NCBI GenBank assembly: GCA_934754755.1
Contig: CAKVJS010000008.1
Coordinates: 1 to 16,469, forward strand
DNA length: 16,469 nt
Reading direction: 5' to 3'
Source of the DNA: an uncultured Erysipelotrichales bacterium
Lineage (GTDB): Bacteria > Bacillota_I > Bacilli_A > Erysipelotrichales > Coprobacillaceae
The translations under genes and the position numbers were made by a program. This document shows, piece by piece, positions 7,006-15,044 of this stretch. The notes below the pieces were generated by a model. That model was not told where the DNA came from. It did no database searches and was given only the letters and a program-made list of their open reading frames with translations. Every line of letters starts with the position of its first letter. Within the stretch, counting starts at the first letter, position 1.

Positions 7006-7863
7006 ATGGAAAAAGGGAAGAAAAGACAAGAAATAAGGGAAAATCATTATATTGTGCAAGAATGTTTAAAAGAATGGGCAGATCATGAGGGGAATATACA
7101 TGTCCATGAAAAACTAGTAACGAGTAAACATTACTGTTCATGGGCTCCAGTAGGGTCTAAATCGATTGATTTTATTAAGGATTTATATTTTAGTCTAACG
7201 AAAAATGAGAAGAAAAGATTTCAAAAGTGGCTATATAGAGAAATGAAACAGCCGCTTTCACGTATTGTCACAAGGTTAAAAAAGAAGGGGGAATTAACCG
7301 ACAGTGAGTGGAAGGTTATTATGCGGTTTGTCATGATTGAACTGTTTCAAACTTCTTTTGGTTATAAAAGATATATGGGATGGATCAGTGGCCCTAATGA
7401 GGTCCAAAATATAATGATTAATCCATTGAAGCAGTGTTCTAAGGCCTACGCAGGTGATCCGATAGATACTATTAAAGATAATGATTTTTGGTCGTATACA
7501 ATGAAAATGGTAGATGAATATAGAAAGCTCTTTTCCTTAAAAAACTGGAATAAAGTAATAGCTGCAGCACCGGAGAGTTTCTCCTTTATCACATCCGATG
7601 CATCGATTATTTTATCGGAGCAATGTGGATACTATAATGAAGTAATATTTCCAATCATGCCAAATAAGGTATTATATGCCCGAACGAAAACAAAAATAAA
7701 AAATATATCAAATGCAAAAGGGTATAAAAATGCAGAGATGTTTGTATACGCAAAAAGAACAATACGTGATGATGATATGGATATTATCCGGGTGGTAGAT
7801 GAAAAATTATATAAACATGTTGCAGATAATACAATCAATTTAAGAACTATTGTCATGGGCTAA
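7006..7863 (+). CDS. DUF4238-like protein of unknown function
   Basis: The function is not known. The 285-residue product looks like the DUF4238 family: an N-terminal HY-x-x-Q-x-x-LK-x-(W/F) motif (ENHYIVQECLKEWAD, 13-26) followed by a short beta element (GNIHVHEK, 29-36), and much later FITSDAS (194-200) with a hydrophobic FPIMPNKVLYA segment (215-225), both characteristic positions of that family. The middle (55-125) is lysine-rich and helical. No membrane segment, signal peptide or nucleotide-binding loop is visible. The assignment is from memory of the motif pattern, not from a search. The start at 7006 has AAAAGGG seven bases upstream; the frame is closed by a stop at 6991-6993. The gene stands alone between two near-identical terminators in AT-rich DNA between conserved core genes, which suggests an acquired, self-contained unit. 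DUF4238 genes are patchily distributed in bacteria, which fits transfer, but no mobility gene is present. Confidence 0.7.
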   Translation: MEKGKKRQEIRENHYIVQECLKEWADHEGNIHVHEKLVTSKHYCSWAPVGSKSIDFIKDLYFSLTKNEKKRFQKWLYREMKQPLSRIVTRLKKKGELTDSEWKVIMRFVMIELFQTSFGYKRYMGWISGPNEVQNIMINPLKQCSKAYAGDPIDTIKDNDFWSYTMKMVDEYRKLFSLKNWNKVIAAAPESFSFITSDASIILSEQCGYYNEVIFPIMPNKVLYARTKTKIKNISNAKGYKNAEMFVYAKRTIRDDDMDIIRVVDEKLYKHVADNTINLRTIVMG

Positions 7864-7895
7864 GAATAATTATATAAGATTGTAATCATCGAAGG

Positions 7896-7923
7896 AGACT
7901 ATAGTAGACATTATAGTCTTTTT
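7896..7923 (+). terminator. Intrinsic terminator after the DUF4238-like gene, right copy of a matched pair
   Basis: AGACTATA (7896-7903) pairs perfectly with TATAGTCT (7912-7919) around GTAGACAT, followed by T's to 7923. It lies 32 bases after the stop codon. It shares the whole stem and the GTA loop start with the hairpin at 6838-6867. Confidence 0.8.
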
Positions 7924-7929
7924 AACTTG

Positions 7930-7982
7930 GGCTAAATAGTCTAATTAGGACTAAGTTTCAGAGTTATTAGATTGATTTAGCC
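7930..7982 (+). repeat. Imperfect inverted repeat / long hairpin upstream of the two-component operon
   Basis: GGCTAAAT (7930-7937) pairs with ATTTAGCC (7975-7982), and after a small internal loop TCTAAT (7940-7945) pairs with ATTAGA (7966-7971), giving 14 pairs in all. A competing local hairpin, TAGTC (7937-7941) with GACTA (7949-7953), can form from the same left arm. No T-run follows, so it is not a terminator. It could be a structured RNA, an operator, or a remnant of an inserted element. Confidence 0.5.
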
Positions 7983-8024
7983 GTAATAGAAAAATCTAGA
8001 GATATTGTAATGAGACAATTAGCA

Positions 8025-8056
8025 ATCTATGCAAATTAAAGGCAAACTACATAGAT
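8025..8056 (+). repeat. Inverted repeat in the leader region of the two-component operon
   Basis: ATCTATG (8025-8031) and CATAGAT (8050-8056) are exact inverted copies, 18 bases apart. Between them GCAAATTAA and GCAAACTAC form a near direct repeat. A smaller ATTGT/ACAAT repeat lies just upstream (8004-8008 and 8015-8019). All of this is 60-120 bases upstream of the operon promoter, a plausible location for activator binding such as autoregulation by the OmpR-type regulator, but that is inference. Confidence 0.35.
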
Positions 8057-8116
8057 AAAAGTGGTATGGATAGGGATTATTAGTGCATTTTTTATATAGG
8101 TTTTTACCAGTAAATA

Positions 8117-8125
8117 TGATATAAT
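8117..8125 (+). promoter_or_regulatory. Extended -10 promoter at the head of the seven-gene operon
   Basis: TGATATAAT gives a perfect -10 hexamer (8120-8125) with the TGn extension. No good -35 element is found at 16-18 bases, which is typical of promoters that lean on the extension or on an activator. The predicted start near 8132 leaves about 16 bases to the ATG at 8148, enough for the GGGGTG ribosome binding site. Confidence 0.65.
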
Positions 8126-8147
8126 TTTGTTGAATTGGGGTGTAAAA

Positions 8148-8819
8148 ATGAAAGCTAGAATATTAGTAGTAGATGATGAAAGAGATATTCGAGAACTAAT
8201 TCGCTTTTATTTATTAAAGGAGGGATATGAGGTTTTAGAGGCATGTAATGGTAAGGAGGCCATGCAGATCTTTGAAAATGAATATATTGACTTAGGGGTT
8301 ATCGATGTAATGATGCCTATTATGGATGGTTTTACATTGGTGGAACAATTGAAACGTTTTAAAGATATTCCGGTTATTATGTTAACGGCTAAGGCAGAAA
8401 GTAAAGATACTTTACATGGGTTTTCGGTAGGCGCCGATGACTATGTTATTAAACCATTTGATCCTAGTGAATTAATGGCACGGATTAAAGCAGTGTTGAA
8501 ACGCTACAGTATCAATGCATCTAACATTATTAAAATTCATAATGTTGAATTTAACGGAGAAAAATATGAAATCGTGTATGAGGGTCGAGCTATTCACTTG
8601 CCTCTTAAACAATTTGAATTAGTATTTGAACTTGTTAAAAACCCAAATCAAATCTTTAGTCGAGAACAACTCATCGAAAAAATATGGGGGATGGATTACG
8701 ACGGCTATGATCGAACCGTTGACGTACATATAAAGCGAATACGGGAAAACCTTAAAGATATTCCTGGATTTAAGGTTGTAACCGTACGAGGGCTTGGATA
8801 CAAGGTTGAAGTAGAATGA
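8148..8819 (+). CDS. OmpR/PhoB-family response regulator
   Basis: This is a two-component response regulator that is phosphorylated by a histidine kinase and binds DNA to control transcription. From ATG 8148 it has 223 residues; an in-frame TTG at 8127 overlaps the -10 region and is rejected. The receiver domain (1-117) has the acidic pair Asp9-Asp10, phosphoacceptor Asp53 in VIDVMMP, Thr80 and the invariant Lys102 in IKPFDP. The C-terminal winged-helix domain (about 128-222) shows the expected LPLKQFELVFELVKNP and RTVDVHIKRIRENL segments, and the latter contains the recognition helix. Its last codons overlap the kinase start by four bases (ATGA), a sign of translational coupling and of a matched pair. 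It is the first gene of the long operon, so it may control its own transcription. Which stimulus or regulon it serves cannot be told. Confidence 0.95.
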   Translation: MKARILVVDDERDIRELIRFYLLKEGYEVLEACNGKEAMQIFENEYIDLGVIDVMMPIMDGFTLVEQLKRFKDIPVIMLTAKAESKDTLHGFSVGADDYVIKPFDPSELMARIKAVLKRYSINASNIIKIHNVEFNGEKYEIVYEGRAIHLPLKQFELVFELVKNPNQIFSREQLIEKIWGMDYDGYDRTVDVHIKRIRENLKDIPGFKVVTVRGLGYKVEVE

Positions 8820-10183
8820 TAAAGTCGATACATGGTAAGCTTATCAGTGGTTTTTTAATTACTATTATTGGTAGTTTTTTAATCGCTAGCTATATATATT
8901 TTTGCTTTAATAGCGAAATTATGCACTCCAGGGTAAGGCACGAGATAGTATCTATCAATCAATATATTGGTACTTTAATCAAAAATATAGATGCTACGGC
9001 ATGGGATGAGACAATTACTTCGTACGTGCATAGTAATGGGATTAGCGTCAGTATTTTTGATGGTACGACCTATCACTCCTACGGTAAACAAAATAGCTTA
9101 CCGAATAAAGAAGATATGGAATACATGTATAAAAATCCTACAAAAAAGTTGTCCAGAAGAGGAAAGTATGAATCCTATGGAAATCTAGTTCGAATGGATG
9201 ATACATCCTATTATATTTACACACAAAAAGACAGTAGTTTTGATAAGCGACCTTATGCTTCTTCTGCCTTTTTAATATTCGGGTGTGTATTTTTACTCGG
9301 TAGTATTATATTTTTAGCGATTGCAGACATTATCGTGAAACCTATTGCGACCCTAACAAATGCAACCAAGGAACTATCAAAAGGTAATTATAATGTTCGT
9401 GTTAATTACTTTGGTGATGATGAAATATCCCGATTAAATCAGAGCTTTAATCAGATGGCTCAACAGTTGGCTAAACACGAAATGGTACGACAAAGGTTTA
9501 TATCGGATATTTCCCATGAATTTCAAACGCCCTTAACGGCAATCCAAGGATTCGCCAAAATACTTAAGGAAGAAGAGTTACCAGAAAAACAGCGCCAAAA
9601 ATACGCGGATATTATTTTGTTTCATAGTAAGAGGCTATCTAATTTATCAAAGAATATGTTACAATTAACTGTATTGGAAAACGAGGATATTCAACTGGAT
9701 TATACAAATTATTCGATTATTAGCCAATTAAGTAGGGTTATATCCATGCATGAAAAACAGGCAGAAGAAAAACAAATCCAAATATGTTTTGTTATGCCTA
9801 AAAAGGATATGCATATCACGGCAGATGAACAAAGAATGGAGCAGGTTTGGATCAATCTTATAAATAATGCGATTAAGTATACGAATCCTAATGGTAAAAT
9901 CTGGATACGAATAAAAAAGGTTTCTAAGGAAATAGAAGTACAAATAAAGGATACTGGTCCGGGTATGTCGCAAGAAGTTCAATCGCATATTTTTGAACGT
10001 TTCTATCGTGAAGATATGTCACGATCTATTGAAGGAAATGGGTTGGGTCTATCGATTGTAAAAAGCATTATAGATTTACACGCGGGACAAATAGATATAC
10101 AATCAATGATTGATAAAGGAAGTACCTTTATCGTAAGAGTACCGATATCTGGTATTAAAGATGTGATAAGTAGAAAGGAATAA
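8816..10183 (+). CDS. Membrane sensor histidine kinase
   Basis: This is the partner kinase of the upstream regulator. It has 455 residues. A short cytoplasmic start is followed by membrane segment 1 (about 9-30), an extracellular sensor region of about 120 residues (31-150), membrane segment 2 (about 151-174), a HAMP linker (about 175-225) and the dimerisation/phosphoacceptor domain with His234 in ISHEFQTPL. The catalytic ATPase domain has the N box WINLINNAIKYTNP (345-358), G1 DTGPGM (379-384) and G2 GNGLGL (407-412). All catalytic residues expected for an active kinase are present. The sensor region is polar with several tyrosines (for example YYIYTQ), has only one cysteine nearby and matches no domain I recognise, so the signal is unknown. 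The stop at 10181-10183 is three bases before the xpt start, and the xpt ribosome binding site lies inside this gene's 3' end. Confidence 0.95.
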   Translation: MIKSIHGKLISGFLITIIGSFLIASYIYFCFNSEIMHSRVRHEIVSINQYIGTLIKNIDATAWDETITSYVHSNGISVSIFDGTTYHSYGKQNSLPNKEDMEYMYKNPTKKLSRRGKYESYGNLVRMDDTSYYIYTQKDSSFDKRPYASSAFLIFGCVFLLGSIIFLAIADIIVKPIATLTNATKELSKGNYNVRVNYFGDDEISRLNQSFNQMAQQLAKHEMVRQRFISDISHEFQTPLTAIQGFAKILKEEELPEKQRQKYADIILFHSKRLSNLSKNMLQLTVLENEDIQLDYTNYSIISQLSRVISMHEKQAEEKQIQICFVMPKKDMHITADEQRMEQVWINLINNAIKYTNPNGKIWIRIKKVSKEIEVQIKDTGPGMSQEVQSHIFERFYREDMSRSIEGNGLGLSIVKSIIDLHAGQIDIQSMIDKGSTFIVRVPISGIKDVISRKE

Positions 10184-10186
10184 GTT

Positions 10187-10759
10187 ATGGAAAGTTTAAT
10201 TAAAAAGATACAACAAGATGGCAAGATTATAATGCCTAATATTGTCAAGGTGGATGGTTTTTTAAATCACCAAATTGATACTTCATTTTGTCGCGAAATC
10301 GCTAAAGAGTTTAAGCGCCGCTTTAGTGAAAAACCAGTGACAAAAATTGTAACCATTGAGGCTTCAGGTATTGCTTTAGCCCTAGCTGTTGCCTATGAAT
10401 TTGATGATGTACCGGTTGTATTCGCTAAAAAAGGATCAAGTGCTACCATCGGACAAGATGTATATTCTAAAAAAGTACATTCCTTTACGAAGAATATAAC
10501 ATACGATGCGATGGTAAAAAAAGAATTTTTATCAGCGGATGATCATGTTTTAATCATTGATGATTTTTTAGCGAATGGAGAAGCTGTAGAAGGTTTATTA
10601 GATATTTGTAAACAGGCTCAAGCGAACGTTGCTGGTGTTGGTATCGTTATTGAAAAAGGATTTCAAGATGGACGAAAACGAATTATTGATAAGGGATATC
10701 AATTAGAGTCCCTAGCGATTATTAAGGAGTTTAAAGAGGGTCAAATTATTTTCCAATAG
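10187..10759 (+). CDS. xpt: Xanthine phosphoribosyltransferase
   Basis: The enzyme converts xanthine and PRPP to XMP in purine salvage, in the cytosol. The product has 190 residues, the family size. The N-terminal KVDGFLNHQID segment (21-31) is diagnostic of Xpt within the phosphoribosyltransferases. Further landmarks are the IEASGIALA loop (57-65), the KKGSSAT region (81-87) that precedes the flexible loop, and the PRPP-binding motif VLIIDDFLANGEA (121-133). The ATG at 10187 follows GAAAGGA within the end of the kinase gene. Unlike many Bacillota xpt genes there is no guanine riboswitch in front: the gap is three bases, so it is expressed as part of the two-component operon. No pbuX-like xanthine permease gene is adjacent. 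PurR or purine control from the operon head was not evident. The enzyme call is firm. Confidence 0.94.
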   Translation: MESLIKKIQQDGKIIMPNIVKVDGFLNHQIDTSFCREIAKEFKRRFSEKPVTKIVTIEASGIALALAVAYEFDDVPVVFAKKGSSATIGQDVYSKKVHSFTKNITYDAMVKKEFLSADDHVLIIDDFLANGEAVEGLLDICKQAQANVAGVGIVIEKGFQDGRKRIIDKGYQLESLAIIKEFKEGQIIFQ

Positions 10760-10772
10760 GAAGGTATATAAA

Positions 10773-13709
10773 ATGTATCTAAAAAGGGTAGAATTACATG
10801 GGTTTAAATCATTTGCGAATAAGGAACGTCTTATCTTACAACCTGGTATTATTGGCGTTGTTGGGCCTAATGGTTGTGGAAAATCAAATATTAGTGATGC
10901 GATTCGATGGGTACTTGGCGAACAATCCGTAAAATCTTTACGTGGTTCCACGATGACCGATGTTATATTTGTTGGATCGGAGGAACGGCATCGTCAAAAT
11001 TTAGCAGAAGTTACACTTGTATTTGATAACAAAGACCATTTTTTTAAGTCGGACTATGAGGAACTAGAAATTACACGGCGTTTATACCGCCAAAATAGCG
11101 AGTCGGAATATTTGTTAAATCGACAGAAGTGTCGCTTGAAAGATGTGGTAGATATTTTAATGGATACAGGACTCGGTCGTGATTCATTATCCATTATCTC
11201 ACAGGGAAATATTTTAGCTTTTGCGGACAGTAAACCAGATGAGCGTCGGGGATTGTTTGAAGAAGCAGCAGGTGTGGCAAAATATAAAAAAAGAAAAGTA
11301 GATGCCACCCGAAAACTGGAACGTACAAGAGTTAATGTAGAGCGTGTTGGTGATATTGTTTGCGAGTTAGAAAAACAAATAGGGCCATTAGAAAAGCAAA
11401 AAAATAAGGCGGAGCAATATGTCGTATTAAAAAAAGAATTAACAGCTATTGAGGTATCCTTACTCGCCAAGGAAATTGGTGTATTACAAGATTCGCTGGA
11501 TTGTATAAGAACAAAGGCACAGGAGGTAAGTCAGGAACTTATTCATAAAGAAGCCAAGCTGACGTTAGAAGATACTAAGCTAGAACAAAGTAAGGCCAAG
11601 ATGTATTCTTTAGATAAGGAGATCAATGCTTTACAGAGTCAACTTATGGATATTATTCAAGAAGTTTCTACCCTAGAAACAAGAAAAGTAGAAATTGATC
11701 ACAGATTAGAATATCAGAGGGAACACCCAATCGATAATGAAGCGAAAAAAGCGGCCATAAAAGAAAAATTACAAGATATCGTATCGATCTATAACGATCG
11801 TATCAAACGATTGCAGGATATTCATCAAGAAGTAGTAGATCTTAAACAAAAACAGACAAACAACAGACAATTACTTACAGAGAAAATGCAGGAGATCGAA
11901 CAATTAACGTATGCCATGCAGCGTAAAAAATCACGCCAGGAAATGTTAGAGGATGCCATCGAAAATCGTCATAATTGGCACCGAGGGGTCAAGGCCATTA
12001 TGGAGCGTGGTAAGGAACAATTTGGTATTATTGGCGTGGTGGAAGATATTGTTACTCCACAAATGAATTATGAACTAGCGATTGCAACTGCTTTAGGGGG
12101 TGCCTTACAGTATGTCGTTATTCGTGATGACATACAAGCACGTCAGGCGATTTCCTTTTTACATAAAAACCAGGCAGGTCGGGCAACTTTTTTACCTCTA
12201 AATGTAGTTAAGCCAAGGATGATGCGTCCGGAGCATCGAACGGATTGTCAACAGTTGGATGGCTATTTAGGTCTAGCTAGTGACTTTGTAAGCTATCCAG
12301 AAGTCGCTTATAGTGCGATTATAAATCTACTAGGTACCGTTATTATTAGTGATACTTTAGCACATGCACAAACGATTTCCCGAGCTTTAAAAAATCGTTA
12401 TCGAGTAGTTTGTTTGAGTGGTGATATCATAAATATTGGTGGATCTTTAACCGGAGGAAGCCAACCGAAACAAAATAGTATTGTTATCCAAAAACAAGAA
12501 CTATCAGAGCTTAATCAACAAATACATACGATAGAAAAAAAGCTTGTAGCAACAAGAAATGAACATGCCTTGGTGGATAATCAAAGTAAGGAATTAGCGC
12601 ATCAAATCCTCCAAAAACAAATGTTGGAGGCAAAATTAGAAGTTGTTGTACAAGATAAAAAAGAGGAGTTAGTCATTCTTAAAACAGAGTATGAAGGGTT
12701 AACGAATCAACAAGTAGAGTGGGAGGAATTCAACCACGCTAAAGAAAGTACTTTAGTACAAGAATGGAATCAGGCAGTTGCCTCGCGTGATGCTTTAACA
12801 GAACAAATACAAACAAAGCGTAATTTACGAATGCAGTATGTTACAGAAAGTGAAAATACAAGTCAGGACTTAAAAGTTATACGTAAGGAAATTAAGCAGT
12901 TGCAAGATACGGTTTCCCAGTATCAAATTGAAATGACTCGAAGTGAATCATTTTTGGAGACCTATTTACAACGCCTTAATAGCGAATATGCAATGACTTA
13001 TGAATATGCGAGTGCGCACTACACCTTAGAACAAGATATAGAGCAGGCCAAACAACAAGTCCTTGTTTTACGTAGTAAGATAGAGTCCTTAGGTACGATT
13101 AATATGAATGCTATCGAAGAGTTCCAACAATTGGATCAGCGATATCATTCAATGCAGGAACAACGACTCGATTTATTACAAGCACAGGAAAGTATTATGG
13201 AAGCAATACATAAAATGGATCACATTATGGTTGATCGTTTTTCTCGTACCTTTGATCAGATTAATATTGCTTTTAATGAAGTGTTTCAACGAATATTTGG
13301 CGGTGGTAAGGCGAGTATTCATTATAGTGATCCCCACAATATTCTCGAAACGGGTATTGATATTGAAGTACAACCACCGGGCAAAGCAGTCCAAAATATC
13401 TCTTTATTTTCTGGTGGTGAGAAATCCCTGATTGCTATTTCCTGTCTTTTTGCTATATTAAAGGTAAGACCTGTTCCGATGTGTGTCTTAGATGAGGTAG
13501 AAGCAGCCTTGGATGTTGCCAATATTGATCGATTTGGACAATACTTAAAGGAGCTATCGAGACAAACCCAATTTATTGTCGTGACGCACCGTTTTGGAAC
13601 GATGGAGATCTGTGATCTTTTATATGGTGCTACTATGCAACAAAAGGGTATCACAAAACTCGTTAGCGTCCAATTAGAACAGGCACAGGAATTGAGTGAA
13701 AAACACTAG
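10773..13709 (+). CDS. smc: Chromosome segregation ATPase SMC, short form
   Basis: SMC is the ATPase core of the condensin-like SMC-ScpAB complex that extrudes DNA loops and aligns sister chromosomes. Its 978 residues show the full plan: N-terminal ATPase lobe with Walker A GPNGCGKS (31-38) and Q-loop glutamine Gln144; descending coiled coil (about 170-400); hinge (about 405-565) with conserved glycine patches LGGAL and IGGSLTGG; ascending coiled coil (about 567-800); and C-terminal lobe with signature FSGGEKS (879-885), Walker B CVLDEVEAALD (904-914, catalytic Glu908) and the switch histidine His939. It is about 200 residues shorter than the Bacillus protein. The loss falls about equally in both coiled-coil arms, so this is a true short form and not a broken gene. 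The start follows GGAAGG after the xpt stop, 13 bases away; ftsY follows after 11 bases. The usual upstream gene rnc is missing. Confidence 0.96.
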   Translation: MYLKRVELHGFKSFANKERLILQPGIIGVVGPNGCGKSNISDAIRWVLGEQSVKSLRGSTMTDVIFVGSEERHRQNLAEVTLVFDNKDHFFKSDYEELEITRRLYRQNSESEYLLNRQKCRLKDVVDILMDTGLGRDSLSIISQGNILAFADSKPDERRGLFEEAAGVAKYKKRKVDATRKLERTRVNVERVGDIVCELEKQIGPLEKQKNKAEQYVVLKKELTAIEVSLLAKEIGVLQDSLDCIRTKAQEVSQELIHKEAKLTLEDTKLEQSKAKMYSLDKEINALQSQLMDIIQEVSTLETRKVEIDHRLEYQREHPIDNEAKKAAIKEKLQDIVSIYNDRIKRLQDIHQEVVDLKQKQTNNRQLLTEKMQEIEQLTYAMQRKKSRQEMLEDAIENRHNWHRGVKAIMERGKEQFGIIGVVEDIVTPQMNYELAIATALGGALQYVVIRDDIQARQAISFLHKNQAGRATFLPLNVVKPRMMRPEHRTDCQQLDGYLGLASDFVSYPEVAYSAIINLLGTVIISDTLAHAQTISRALKNRYRVVCLSGDIINIGGSLTGGSQPKQNSIVIQKQELSELNQQIHTIEKKLVATRNEHALVDNQSKELAHQILQKQMLEAKLEVVVQDKKEELVILKTEYEGLTNQQVEWEEFNHAKESTLVQEWNQAVASRDALTEQIQTKRNLRMQYVTESENTSQDLKVIRKEIKQLQDTVSQYQIEMTRSESFLETYLQRLNSEYAMTYEYASAHYTLEQDIEQAKQQVLVLRSKIESLGTINMNAIEEFQQLDQRYHSMQEQRLDLLQAQESIMEAIHKMDHIMVDRFSRTFDQINIAFNEVFQRIFGGGKASIHYSDPHNILETGIDIEVQPPGKAVQNISLFSGGEKSLIAISCLFAILKVRPVPMCVLDEVEAALDVANIDRFGQYLKELSRQTQFIVVTHRFGTMEICDLLYGATMQQKGITKLVSVQLEQAQELSEKH

Positions 13710-13720
13710 GAGGTGTAAGA

Positions 13721-14701
13721 ATGGGTTTATTTAAACAAATAAAAGAGAAGTTTGTTGGTACCTCAACTAAACAAAATGATAAGTATATCGCTGGCTTGGA
13801 TAAATCGAATGCTACTTTTTCCGACCGCATCAATGAGTTAGCCGCCCGTTTTCGAGAAATCAATGATGACTATTTTGAAGAGTTAGAAAATATTTTAATT
13901 ATGTCGGATGTTGGTGTTACGATGGTAATGAAAATAGTCGCTGAAATCAAAACGGAGGTTCGTATTCAAAATATTACGGATCCGACTGCCATTAATGCCT
14001 TGATTATTGATAAAATGTTTGTTATTTATGCCAATGAAAGCTTACTCACGACGGAGATTCAATATGCCAAAGAGGGGCCAACCATCATCTTAATGATCGG
14101 TGTTAATGGCGCTGGAAAAACAACAACCATTGGAAAACTAGCGCACCGCATTCAACAAGATGGTAAAACAGTAATGATGGCTGCTGGCGATACCTTTCGG
14201 GCAGGTGCGATTAATCAGTTAGCTGTTTGGGCAGATCGCGTTGGTGTCGACATAGTTAAGGGTCTTGAGGGTGGTGATCCCGCATCGGTTGTATTTGATG
14301 CTGTCAAGAAGGCAAAGGAAAAAAAGGTAGATGTTTTACTTTGTGATACGGCTGGTCGATTACAAAATAAGGTTAACTTAATGCATGAATTAGAAAAAAT
14401 TAATCGTATTATTAAACGTGAGATACCCGAAGGTCCACATGAGACATTATTGGTACTCGATGCAACAACCGGACAAAATGGTATTAATCAAGCAAAGGAA
14501 TTTTCTAAGATAACCGATATCACTGGTTTAGTTTTAACCAAGATGGATGGAACGGCTAAAGGTGGTATTATCCTCTCGATTAAAGATGCTCTCGATGTTC
14601 CTGTTAAATTTATTGGTTTAGGTGAAAAGATTGATGATTTACAGGAATTTGACCTAGAGCAGTATATTTATGGATTATGTAAAAATTTAATGGGCGATTA
14701 G
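13721..14701 (+). CDS. ftsY: Signal recognition particle receptor FtsY
   Basis: FtsY is the SRP receptor GTPase that docks ribosome-nascent chain-SRP complexes at the membrane translocon. The 326-residue protein has a short amphipathic N-terminal helix (MGLFKQIKEKF) in place of a long acidic domain, then the N domain (about 25-115) and the G domain. G motifs are visible: GVNGAGKT (127-134), the DTFRAGA segment (157-163) that forms part of the composite site with Ffh, DTAGR (209-213), TKMD (273-276) and the closing GLGEKIDDLQEF (299-310). These features separate it from Ffh, which has a methionine-rich domain. The ribosome binding site AGGAGGTG is strong. The gene lies 11 bases after smc and one base before ylxM. 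The smc-ftsY-ylxM-ffh order is conserved in Bacillota. Confidence 0.97.
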   Translation: MGLFKQIKEKFVGTSTKQNDKYIAGLDKSNATFSDRINELAARFREINDDYFEELENILIMSDVGVTMVMKIVAEIKTEVRIQNITDPTAINALIIDKMFVIYANESLLTTEIQYAKEGPTIILMIGVNGAGKTTTIGKLAHRIQQDGKTVMMAAGDTFRAGAINQLAVWADRVGVDIVKGLEGGDPASVVFDAVKKAKEKKVDVLLCDTAGRLQNKVNLMHELEKINRIIKREIPEGPHETLLVLDATTGQNGINQAKEFSKITDITGLVLTKMDGTAKGGIILSIKDALDVPVKFIGLGEKIDDLQEFDLEQYIYGLCKNLMGD

Positions 14702-14702
14702 T

Positions 14703-15029
14703 ATGGAAATATCCCCATTAGATAAAGTACAGCGGATTAATTTATTATTGGATTATTATGATGTTCTGTTAACCAGTAAACAACAATTATATTTAGATTA
14801 CTATTATCGTCAGGATTATTCACTTGCAGAAATTGCGAAGATACAAGGTGTCACTAGAACGGCTGTATTTGATACCTTAAAAAAGGCCGTTTTGCGCTTA
14901 GAAAATTATGAAGATAAGTTGCAGTTAATTGCTAGAGCTCATCAACGCATAGCGATTATCCAGGCCATTGAAAGTAAGCAAGAAAACGAAAGTGTATTAG
15001 CATTGTTACAACGATTAAAAGAGATTTAG
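14703..15029 (+). CDS. ylxM: YlxM/p13-like helix-turn-helix protein, SRP-associated
   Basis: This small protein of 108 residues belongs to the YlxM/p13 family, which sits between ftsY and ffh in many Bacillota and Mollicutes. The family has been linked to the SRP pathway, where it stimulates SRP GTPase or binds SRP RNA. It begins with a helical segment (KVQRINLLLDYYDVLLTSKQ, about 8-27) typical of the family, followed by a sigma-70 region 4-like helix-turn-helix: YSLAEIAKIQGVTRTAVFDTLK (about 39-60). The last third is helical and charged. ATG 14703 is only one base after the ftsY stop and the ribosome binding potential is weak, so translation is probably coupled to ftsY. It ends 15 bases before ffh. 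The family call is firm; the molecular role is less settled. Confidence 0.92.
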   Translation: MEISPLDKVQRINLLLDYYDVLLTSKQQLYLDYYYRQDYSLAEIAKIQGVTRTAVFDTLKKAVLRLENYEDKLQLIARAHQRIAIIQAIESKQENESVLALLQRLKEI

Positions 15030-15044
15030 AAAGGGTGTTTATAT

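Noticed and set aside
7864..8147. Purine riboswitch controlling the xpt-containing operon
   Set aside because: I looked for the conserved purine aptamer loops near the operon head and immediately before xpt and saw none; the gap before xpt is only three bases.
11054..11470. A 138-codon reading frame on the minus strand inside smc
   Set aside because: It lies fully opposite the conserved N-terminal part of smc, has no ribosome binding site of note, and its translation shows low-complexity serine/phenylalanine-rich sequence typical of an antisense shadow.
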